Assembly: GCA_905221615.1 (NCBI GenBank)
Contig: CAJNDT010002046.1
Location: 575,001 to 639,000, forward strand
Length of the DNA stretch: 64,000 nucleotides
Direction: 5' to 3'
Source: Symbiodinium sp. CCMP2592
Lineage: Eukaryota > Sar > Dinophyceae > Suessiales > Symbiodiniaceae
Shown here piece after piece: positions 25,082 through 36,700 of this stretch. The position numbers were made by a program, and so were the translations under genes. Each line of letters starts with the position of its first letter. Within the stretch, counting starts at the first letter, position 1. The notes under the pieces are model-generated. The model was not told the DNA's origin. It did not search any database and saw only the letters and a program-made list of their open reading frames with translations.

Positions 25082-26363
25082 GCCAAGGGCCGTGGGGTTT
25101 CAGAGTTCGAGCTTCGAGGTAGCCTACAAGGATGTCGCGTCGGTGGAAGATTTAAGCTGGTCTCTAGTCGACGCTAAGATGGCATGGCGACGATGACAGG
25201 CGTTCGGAACATCAGCATAATCTTGCTGGTCCCACTCGCCGTCGTCATCAGGATCATCATCATCATCATCATCACCATGATTAATTTCATCATCACCTTC
25301 TTCGTCATCGTCATCACCGTCCTCACCATCGTCACCAGCATGATCGTCATTATCAGTCATCATCATCCCCGTCCGGCTTGGCAAGTAATCTGCTCATCGA
25401 AGGCAAAAATCCTATTTGTATCGAGTTGCAGGGCTAAGAACTCTTATTTCGCCAGGTTGAACATCTGTGGGAGCTCGCTGAGTTCGGGATCCCGTATGTT
25501 CTGAGATATTGGGGCTTTTGGCGGATGCTGGCCATTTGCAAAATCTGGTATTTGCCAGACATCGCACAGGAACTGTTGGCAGTGAGTTTAGGCCTAGCCC
25601 AAATGCCTGCAGGTGGATGGGCTTTGCGTGGGAGGGCACTGACCCTTGGCAGCTGTATATGGAGTCAAGGATTTTGGAGGGCTTTGGAGCGCGGCACAGC
25701 TAGTGGGACATACGCTGGCATAGCAGTGATTCGCTGCAAAGGGTTTGTGTCAGGAGCGCTATGCTTCGGACTACTTTCCGCTGCTCTACTCCTGGGCAGA
25801 GGCTGAATCCATGACAGCCTGCAGCGAATGTGCTCAATCGGAATCGCATCGAGTGCTCGTCAGGCTTTCATCGAGCAAGGCACCGGCATCAAGTGCGGGC
25901 ATGAAAGTGGGTCCCGAACTAGTTTGCTGTTTGCTTAGTGGCAGGCTGGGCATATGTGGACGAGCTCAGTGCCGAGGAGTTGCTCGGGGTATTGTGAAAG
26001 GGCTCAGGGTCGACGGATGTCCGTTTGGGACATCCGGAGTTGCTGTGGTTCGGCCAGAAAGCTTAGCGTGCGAGGCGCGCCGTTTGACATTGACATCGCT
26101 CCGCTGTGCCAGGAGATCTCCGAATACCGAGGCTCTGTGACGAGGCTTGGACTCGTCAGTCGCATCTTCGGCCGAAAATCGACAACGGTAGCATTGCGTA
26201 TTCGACACGACGCTTCGTTGATGTCCTCGTGTAGTTTCTGACTCATGACCGTCATATCCCAGCGCTCTCAGCATCAAGCCTCAATGCTGGATCCTTTGTG
26301 TGCAGTGGCCAATGAAGGCAGGTAGGTAGGTACACAGGCAAGGCGGTGGGTATTAGAAGCGCA

Positions 26364-26395
<32 letters not shown>

Positions 26396-29300
26396 TCGTT
26401 TGTTCTTTCATTGTGTCACGCTTCTTCTTGTTTTCACGTTTTCACGACATCATATTGCCACAATCACATACATGATGATATTGGCCACGTGTCAGAATCA
26501 TATGCAGTCTGTTCTCGCTACATAGTCCGCACAAAGGGTTTATACTATGATGCAAGACAGCCCCAAACCCTGTCGTCATGTTCCCCTTCTAGTCACATAG
26601 TCCTTGTACAGTTATGCCATCTATACCCCACGCAACCTCACTGTACACATACCCTACACAGGCTACGCTCTATCGAAACCTTCCTTGGTCCAGCCAGGCC
26701 AGGGAAGGACAGTCCCTATCGGGATCGACCGGCGGAGGAGAGCCAAAGCCTCAGCCACGCCAGCCTGCACAAACGCAAGCAGGTCGAACTGTTCGTGCAG
26801 CTTACAAAAGAACATGAGTGGGTTGAGCGGAGATCCAGCAGCTCGCTCTGTCACAGGATCGAGCAGTTCGCTGCGCTTTGCAGCTTGTATCGCTTCAGCA
26901 GTTTCGGATGGAAACATCATAGCGAGCTGTGTTGAGACTCAAAAAAGTTTACGAGCTGTTGGTGCCACATACTCTGCATAGGGAAGGAAATGTTGCTCGT
27001 TCAGCCAATAAACCATCGTTGAAGACATTCTTGAACCTTGCCAGCTAACACATGTCCGACATCCGTTGTTGCGCACGTGCACCATTCCCAGGAACATGCA
27101 GCCTGGAGCGGGTATGACCATGTGTATTGTGGTACCTGTTGTTATCAAAGTGTAATGGTTTAGCAGGGTAAAATAGCTGGTAGAGAAGTACAATACAAGA
27201 GGTCCTTCTTGTCACATCGGGTTTTGAGCCGGGAGGGCTTCTGCAGAGCTTCGGAAGCTGAGGCCTCCAGATTTTCCGGCGGATGCGGGCCGGCGAAATG
27301 GAACAGGCCATACGCGACCATGTGAGCTGCCTTCGCTTTCGTAGGCCATGTCAGCAAATAGCACCATGTGCTGATCTGAGACAAAGAGGATATTATTGGT
27401 GAAGTTGGAAAGGTGGTGGTATTGGGGCCTCTGAGACAGTCGCTTGTTGCGAGGGTTCCGCAGTGCTGCGGGCGAAGATTGACATGGGACATCCAAATGT
27501 TATTTTGCCTGTCGCTGAGTTGCCCACGTCTGTGCACAGAAGTTGCTACCAGTAGCTCTGCCTTGCAACTGGTAGCTGCATACACTGCATACAGGCGATC
27601 TTGTGCTGAGGCGGGATCCCATCATGTATCGGATACTGCCCAACACCCCTCATCCGCGAACTGGCAGCGAGGTGCAAGTTTCGAGTCTTGTGGGCCGCAC
27701 ACTGCCCCTGAGCATGTCCTGAATACTTTCTGCTGGCAGTGGCCGATCTACCCTTCCTACGACTGGGCTCACGGACTTTCCGACGCCATAGAGGTAGGAA
27801 GAGAGTACTCGTATTTTCAAGCTTCAAGCGGACGAAGCCCGCACCGTCCTGCCAGGGGGTCACCCACTCTGTTTGTACGCTGGAATTCAACATGCACAAT
27901 GACTCTCAGATGCATTTTGTGAGCATTCCTTGGCTGACTTCTGTAATCTGCAGTGACACGACATCCTCCAACCGGAGCTGTCGTAGTACGGTGCAGTTTC
28001 ACGGGAGTCGCGTAGTCGGCTGTTCCGTGTGGGCTCAGGAACTGTATGATTGGTCGGGCACTCGGAGACGAGATCGGATCCAGGCTGCCAAATCTTCTGC
28101 GAGGTTCAATGAGAAGGTGGCAAGCTTGCCCGATGCTCTTCCTCTCTGCCAGCCTCCAAGCTCTGCCCTTCCCAGGCGGAGTTTCCTGCGAATGCGTCAG
28201 AGCTAAGACGAACGAGAATTCAAAATCAAACGCGGCTGTCAGGCAGCATGAGTTTGCGCGATTGGAGATGACGCATATCGTTGTCTCGAAGCCTAGCAGC
28301 ACTGCTGGTCCGGACCGCTGAAGCAAAACTGCACCATGCACCTTCACAAGATGTCTTCGCGATATGCCCAGGAAGAGGAAGCTAAAGCTGCTCGGCTGCA
28401 CTGGACTCCCATCCATCCCGTCATGCAATGACAGGTCCGACCTTGACTTCTCGAATCTAATGAACAGTCTCTCTCCTCATCTTGCCTTCAAACATGGAAA
28501 TTTGCTCTCGTTAGCCAAACTGCGTTATTTCCACGTCCAAGCTTTCGTCGAGTTCACAGTCCAGGCGTTTGGTGGAGGCCGGCTTTTGTGTGGGTGTCCG
28601 TGGGTGGTGTCTTCCTCAATCCAGGGCCAGTGTCATCCCGACTCAGCGAGCCATTTTTGCCAGTTTTCTGTTGTGGATACGATGCTGGTCAGGGCGGCTA
28701 CGTGGAGGGCTGGGACGACCCGCGCATGCCGACCATTTCCGGAATGCGGCGAGCCACTCAGAGCAGCATCAGGGGAGCCACTGGCGGGCATACGGCGGAT
28801 GTCAGCAGCTCTCAGGCGGCGAGGTTACCCCCCTGCTGCACTGCGAAAGCTCTGCGAGCTGATCGGAGTTACCAAGGCCGGGGGAGACATATGGTCTCAC
28901 TGGTGTCTAAGTCGAGTGACCACTAGTAATGTCAACGAGGTTTATTGACCAAGCTGACATCCTTCATCCTGGATGTCACGTGAAGTTGGGTGTTAGTTGA
29001 AAGCACGACGTGCTCGAAGCACTTTTCGAGGATGGAAGCTCTGTCGTCCGTCTATCTGTCGGCTTGCCAATCTCCGAGTTCTAGGAGTTCTTAGAGCGAC
29101 GCAGGTCAGCCCTAGAATCCTCTGTCACACTGCGTCTAGGAGTGCTTGTGCAGCAGAATTAGAGGTGCCTACGAGTGTGATCGAGTACACTCTCCTCGAG
29201 AACTGCGTTCGAGACGTGCTCCAGGCACGATGCCCACAAAGCATCCCAACATGCTGTGTGTGGTGGTCTTGATTAGTCTGTCTTGGGTGTTTATTTGTCA

Positions 29301-32300
29301 CGCCACGCTCGGGTCAAGCTCGTTTCGTCCCTGTGAGGAGCAGGTGTCCGAGAAATTGCTGTGCGTGCTGCGGCCACTTCAGGCTGGTGGCTCAGTGGCG
29401 CCACACCAAAAAGATTTCGGCTCTTAGCTGATCGGACGCTGAACTTTCTGGAGAATTAATCTGATATGGCCCTTCCGTCGTCTTCAGAGTGTGCACAGGT
29501 CACCATCACAAACTGGCCGGATGGACAGGAGGCACGGTCCACATGATGTCCACATGTTCCGCAACAGCTGAATGACCGAAGCTGAGAGGAAAGAGCAGAA
29601 GTTGATTCGAGCAACTTACATGTGTAGCGTGGTCGGAAGAAATCAGTGTTGTACCCTCGATTGCAAAGCCAGGACGAGCTGATTGAGGTGCGGCTGTCAG
29701 CTAGCTTTGCCGAATGTGCCGTCTAGTTGGGGGGCACCGACGATGCAACTGCGGGGTACCTGCCTTGAGCTATATGCTTTGAGGTGCCCGGTGGCGACTC
29801 TGATTCCATGCCGCGGCAGATGCACTTCGGTCGGGACTCATGCCTGCGTCGTTGCTCAGTTGGGACACTGTCTTTCCAGTCCCTGCTTCACTCTTCAGCC
29901 TAGATGGCGCTTAGGTCGATATGGTCATACTGCACTGGCAAAAGACCACAACCTAGACACGACGCAAGACAGTGCATATAATTACACAGTGTCATGTTCG
30001 GATAGAGGCGAGTAGTAGTAGTGCCCCACAAGTGCCAACTATTCGTCGTTACCAGCCCAGGGCCTGTAAGTCCCCTTCTTGCCGCTAGGACTTGCTCCTG
30101 GACATGGAGGATCGCTCTGCTCAGCGAGTGGTTTTTATGAGATTTGCGGGCAAGAAAGCATCGGACAGGGTCGGGTCGCAACGGTCGGCTTGGTCAGGGT
30201 CGAAGGGTCGAAGCGTTTCTCGTTGACTTCAGTGTGAGATACTTGTAAACGACAATGACATATTACAGATAGGAAAGTAGATGTGGATGTCATTGTGATC
30301 GAACACAGTATAGTATGATGCAGTACCATGTAACATGACGCATTACAGTGTAAGCTAATGTAGATTTACATGAACATGCTGTCGTATACTTATCTCCTGT
30401 CAAGACATGGTGAAGCAGACTATAACAACTATAGCGTATGACTGTATACTTTGGTAGGTATACCGCGACAATCTGCGACATACCGTAATGCACCAAAATC
30501 AACTTCGCAATATTTCAAGTGACGATCGTTACTATTGGAAACTACAACAGTATACTGTAGTATACTTCAACATGACAGTAACATAGTATAGTTTGTTATA
30601 ACAGTGTAGCGTAACAGAACATCTTATTACATGATATGATATGACATGTCGACGTGTGATGTGATATAGTAACAAATATGGCTAAACATGGTATAATATG
30701 CTATAATATAGTATACCGCAGTATAGAAGTATAAAGTAGTAGAGCTGCCTTGCAATCGGCCGCTGGCGGTACGGCCTCGGCCATGAATTGGGCTGTGTCC
30801 TGGTCCTCCAGCTTTTGTTCCCCCTGGTGGCGCGGATGTCCGCGATCCATGCATGCAGTATTAGTTGAATACGGTATAATGAAGTATAATATGATAGTGT
30901 AACATGGCATAATACACGCGAATATATTAGAATTCAGTATAACGATGAATAGACTATAGTCAGTATATGCTTGCACAGGCACACACACACACACATACCC
31001 GTGCCCGTACATGGATGTGCGACGTGCTGAAAGCGGGTGGTCAGCTCTCGGAAGGACTTCCAGGAAGAGCCTGAACCCGGCTTCAAGCGCTTGGCGCCGG
31101 GCAGACAGGCCGAGTGCCTCTAAGGATTTTTCTGTGCACATCGTTCTGCCCGTTCGAGAACGGTAGGGCTTCAGGATCTTAAGCTTGGAGTTTAGGGTGA
31201 TGCCTTTTGGAGCTAGTGTTTGGAGGGCGATCAGGACGTTTCGTCATATCAAACTGCCAGGCATGCATTCCAGCAGATTCTAGCAACCCAGGTGTTGTTT
31301 GCAGGAAAGCGAAGATGAATCATGGCAGTAAGGAGAAGTTAGCGTAGACATTACGATGCAGTGCGACTCCTGCAAAAAAGCGAGAGGTCAAGCTTCGATA
31401 TGGATACGTCATCAAGTGTGACGAGGCATGGTGTCATTCACGTTGGTTTATTGTGCGAGTCTACTCGCCATTCCTGTCGGTGTCCAGAATCGAGGTGATT
31501 CGTGGGCCAGATGGCGAAATCCAAGAGCTGCGGTGCTCGTACGATCCCGACTCCCTCGGAAAGAGGCCTGGGGATTTGGAGGGGCGTTGTAGCTGTACGA
31601 GTGTTCCGACCATCTCAGAGACCCAGAGAATGTCTTGACAGCGGTTGGAAGCCGGAGTTAGTTCAACTGTAGAGAGCTGCAGCTGTAATACTCGAATCAT
31701 GAGATTTATCTTGGTCTCTTTCTTTTCGTTCAGTTTTCCTCTTTCTCCTTAGTCCCCCTTGCTTTGCCCCCTCCAGCTCACTGCATCTCTCTCTCTCTCT
31801 CTGACTCTCTCTCTCTCTCTTTCTTCCGTCGCTCTCGCACCCACGGCATAGGGCTTGATCCAGGATTCACCGGCAACTGTCGGCACCGCCCAGTTTCCCA
31901 CCTGCTTCCGATGCCAAAGCTGAGAATTTGACAGGAATTGCGAGACCCCATGATCATGTTAGAGTCAACTTCTAGAGAGATTGAGCAGTTCAGGCCACCG
32001 AAGAAGGTCGCGGTGGTCCACTGGGCACATAAAACCCTGCTTGGCCCTCAGGCTCTTCGGGATCAATGGGACTCAGAGCTGTGCCAAGGTCGACACCCGT
32101 CACCGTCAGGATGTACGACAAGCTGTTCAGTGAGCCAAGACCAGAGGACACCATATCCATATGGAACCATGCTCCCTGACTCATCCGCATTTCGCAACTC
32201 CCATGTCCAGGAGGCAGGCGACTTCCTGGATGCCTTGAACCCCAATTCATGCGAAGTGCTAGCAAGTGCTTCGCCGAGCTTCGTCCCTTTAAGCCTGGCC

Positions 32301-33741
32301 CACTAACGGCACGGCCAACCGCGAGCTCAGAGAATGGGCCGAAAGAATCAGCAACTCTTCCGAGGTGCCCGATGTGAGCCGAGTGTTGCTGGCATGGTGG
32401 AGAAGCACAAGGCCAGATGCAGCTAGCGGTGCAGTGACATGTTTGCAAAGTTGTTCTCGTATATCCACGGTAGCATAAGCTTGCTAGAAATCTGGAGTAG
32501 TAGTACTCGGAAATCACAAGGGCGGCGGCAGCAGCAGCAGCAGCAGCACTCAGACAACAATAGACAACAACCGCCATCACAACCTCCACACCACCGCGCC
32601 ACCGCCGCCACTGCCGCCACCACAACCAGCACCAGCCCCAGGCCCAGGCCCAAACCCAGGCCCAGCACCGTGCCGGGAACTCGCGTGCTGCTGGCTTTTC
32701 GCGTACAGAAGCTTTGTGCTGTGCCGGAAATGGTGCAAAACCACAAAAGTTGTGTATTTTACAGTGTTTTCCGGGATGCCAGTGGGGATTCTGTCTTCTT
32801 CTGGTGGCTTTGTGCTAGTCGGTGTGCGTTGTGGCCGTGCTTGTCGACTGCTTGGTGTGCTTGCGTGTTAGTGCTACCAAGAATGTCAAAAAGGCAGGCG
32901 AGCATCCGCGTGCTCTTGCTTCTGCTCTTGTCCTGAAACAGCGTCTCCTGAGCTTTGATATTTTGCTCTCACGGAAGCATGGCCTCCATGGAATCCTTCG
33001 ACAATTTTCGGTATGGTTTGCTGTCCATGGCCCCTGTTGGCATGTGGCTCCCCTGGGGGGAAGTGCTCGAGCTCGCCAGCCAACATGGGTGGACTCCGCA
33101 AGGCTGCGCCGATGCGGCGATGTTTTGGCATTGCGTTTAGCGGAGCTCAACCCGCCGCCTGCTTCTTGGATCGCCAGCAATCTGTTGTTTCTACCTCACG
33201 GGTCTACACAATAAATACATGAACTCTTGCATCACCCAAATACATTTAATACACCTTCTTTTTTATATTCAATATTATTTGTCCATTGCATTGTATAATT
33301 TGGATTTTTTGAATAACAAAATATACCATCATTATCAACTAATGGATCAACACTAAGTTTATCAGACCTGCAAGGTGAATCTCCTGGGTTGGGACTATGC
33401 ACATGTTCGTCTGCTGCCCGATCCAGAGAGCAAAGATGATGGCGTCATCTCTACATCCAGTGATGAGCGATCCAGTGGCGCACAGCCATCGCTGTCGCGC
33501 TCGGTGAGACTCGACCAAAAGTTTGCGGCGTCGTAACCTGCACGTTCGTGTGCTTGACCAGCGCGTGCTTTCTGTGTTCTGATAGCTATGGACCATCGCA
33601 TGTAGCGCAGCTTGTAAAGCGATGTCGCATGCCCACATGAGACTTTTAGATTCCCACGTGCGACTTGAAAGACAGAGATCCCCACGTCTACACGACTGCG
33701 GGAGTCGAAATGTGTCTGTGTGTCTGTGGTGTGTCTGTGGT

Positions 33742-33774
<33 letters not shown>

Positions 33775-36700
33775 CATGTTTGCGTCTGTGTGGCAGAGAT
33801 GCACAGGGGGACACCCGCATGCACACAGAGACAGGCAGACACATGGATACACACAGACACGCAGGCAGAGACACACGGGCACACAGACACACAGACACAG
33901 ACGTAAACAGACACACCCAGACACGGACACTGCGTGAGCAGGTGCGGGGCTAGAGAGCCATGTGACATTCGCCGTCTGTTTTCGAGTGCTTCTTCCCCCA
34001 CGGCCCGTCTGGGCTCATAGCACCTTCTTGAGTTGCGTGTGTAAGACACGGCTCTGCAGTTTTTTTCCCCGCGTCCCTTGGTAGCAGTATGTCGCGCGCT
34101 CTCATCTACGAGGCTCTCATCTGGCGCATCTCCGTTTCCTTGTGATGTAGACCTCTTGTCGCTGCCAGGCGATGCAGCCCTACTTCGCAGCCCGCTGCGA
34201 AGAAGCAGCGCAGATTTTGGATGATGCCCAGGCAGCAGGCAGGCGCCATGCGCTACCGATGCCTTCACTGAGTGCAATTTTTGGTTTGAGTTTTGGACAG
34301 GGCACGCCTACAACGGCGGTGACAACTACCATCTTCATCCCGACGGCATGAAGCCGTTCTGCCAAGCGATCGCTCGCTGGAGGTGGTGACTGTGGATTTC
34401 TGTTGTTGCCTTCCTTTTTTTAGGGGGTTTTTCCTCTCCTGTATGTCTATGCTTCCGGTGACCTCAAGGAGCGGATTTTGTGATCAGCGACAGCTGCTTA
34501 TGCGCTGCGCGCGCCATTTCCCAGGCCGCGCTTTCTTGATTAGACCGCCAGTAGCAGCGCTTTTTTCTTTTGTTTGTTACCAGGGCAACCATGAGCAAGA
34601 CCGCGAGGGGAAGCTCTCCCAGTCCCTGCTCCCTCTGCCGGTGTGTCCGGCATGGGGGCAGGGGTTTGGGAGAGACAACTTCTCTTGGCACCTTTGGCGG
34701 CATTTGCCCCAAGGTGCCAAGAAAGTGGTCGTCGTTTGCTCCGGTGCGTACTGCAACTGGTCATTTCTTGGCTAAGCACTTCGAAGTTCGTGCATGCTAT
34801 AGTTGGTTTTGCCAGGGAATGACGTCACCTTCGGCGAGGAACCATCGTACGTCGCCGACTGTATGCGGCGAATGATTGAGGCGCACTTCTGTCTTGTTGC
34901 CTAGAGCTCAAATGCCTTTCTCCCTGTGCGCTCGTGTATGTGCCGTCACTTCTTTGCAGGATTTCGCGTGGTATGACGTCGACGTGAACGTCCTCGACGT
35001 CGTTCCGTCGAGGGACATACGGCCAACGCCGTCGCAGTGATTGCATGTCAACCTTCGGCTTCTTAACTAGGACTAGCCTTATAAAATAAAACCACACACC
35101 AATAAACACTGCGTCGCTTGCCTTCAAACCGCTGTGCGCGTCCATGTGTGTACACCGACTTTTCTAGGCAGTGTCAACCTCTGCCAGGTGCATGTCCGTG
35201 TCTGGGTGTGTCTGTTTACGTCTGTGTGTCTGTGTGTGCCCATGTGTTTGCCTGTTTTTGTGTGCATGCGGGTGAGGTGCGGGGGTAGAGAGCCATCTGA
35301 CATTCGCACATGTAGCGTCTGCTTTCGAATGCTTCTTCCCCCACGGCGCGTCTGGGCTCATAGCACCTTCTTGAGTTGCGTGTGTAAGACACGGCTCTGC
35401 CCTTTATTTCCCTGCGTCCCGTGCTAGCAGTATGTCGCGCGCTCTCATCTACGAGGCTCTCATCTGACGCATTTCCGTTTCCCGGTGTTGTAGACCTCTT
35501 GTCACTGCCAGGCGATGCAGCCCTACTTCGCAGCCCGCTGCGAAGAAGCAGCGCAGATTTTGGATGATGCCCAGGCAGCAGGCGCACTTCTCATCTTGTG
35601 TTGTAGACTTCTTGTCACTGCCAGGCGATGCAGCCCTACTTCGCAGCCCGCTGCGAAGAAGCAGCGCAGATTTTGGATGATGCCCAGGCAGCAGGCGGGC
35701 ACCCTGCGCTACCGACGCCTTCAGTGAGTGCATTTTTTTGGGCTTGAGTTTTGGACAGGGCACGCGTACAACGGCGGTGACAACTACCATCTTCATCCCG
35801 ACGGTATGAAGCCGTTCTGCCAAGCGATCGCTCGCTGGAGGTGGCGACTGTGGATTTCTGTTGTTGCCTTCCTTTTTTTAGGGGGTGTTCCTCTCCTGTG
35901 TGTCTATGCTTCCGGTGACCTCAGGGAGCGGATTTTGTCATCAGCGACAGCTGCTTGTGCGTTGCGCGCGCCATTTCCCAGGCTGCGCTTTCTTGATTAG
36001 ACCGCCAGTAGCAGCGCTTTTTTCTTTTGCTTGTTACCAGGGCAGCCATGAGCAAGACCGCGAGGGGAAGCTCTCCCAGTCCCTGCTCCCTCTGCCGGTG
36101 TGTCCGGCATGGGGGCAGGGGTTTGGGAGAGACAACTTCTCTTGGCACCTTTGGCGGCATTTGCCCCAAGGTGCCAAGAAAGTGGTCGTCGTTTGCTCCG
36201 GTGCGTACTGCAACTGGTCATTTCTTGGCTAAGCGCTTCGAAGTTCGTGCATGCTATAGTTGGTTTTGCCAGGGAATGACGTCACCTTCGGCGAGGAACC
36301 ATCGTACGTCGCCGACTGTATGCGGCGAATGATTGAGGCGCACTTCTGTCTTGTTGCCTAGAGCTCAAATGCCTTTCTCCCTGTGCGCTCGTGTATGTGC
36401 CGTCACTTCTTTGCAGGATTTCGCGTGGTATGACGTCGACGTGAACGTCCTCGACGTCGTTCCGCCGAGGGACATACGGCCAAACGCCGTCGCAGTGATC
36501 GCACGTCAACCTTCGGCTTCTTAACTGGGAGTAGCCGAGTAGCCTTATAAAATAAGACACCAATAAACGCTGCGTCGCTTGCCTTCAAACCACTGTGCAC
36601 GTCCATGTGTGCACACCGACTTTTCTAGGCAGTGTCTACCTCTGTCGCCCTGCTTGGCTCCGGACAAGCTTCCGCGCGTTGAACTAGGGGCATCATCCGC

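Larger units (their letters stand above)
35281..36650 (+). repeat. Repeat unit C of the SGNH-containing repeat family
   Basis: Tandem to unit B and lacking the 5' GT/CA spacer. It begins with the same block that precedes MSRALIYEA in unit B (words GACATTCGC, GTGTAAGACACGGCTCTGC) and ends near a TTTTCTAGGCAGTGTC word also present at the end of units A and B. Confidence 0.8.

Noticed and set aside
26663-26920. 85-codon minus-strand ORF that looks fairly protein-like
   Set aside because: The opposite strand carries the GlnRS PGKDSPYRDRPAEES block with correct splice phase, which is stronger evidence.
33339-34277. 312-codon minus-strand ORF
   Set aside because: It overlaps the plus-strand SGNH exons and the CA/GT tract, and includes Thr-His dipeptide runs from the microsatellite.
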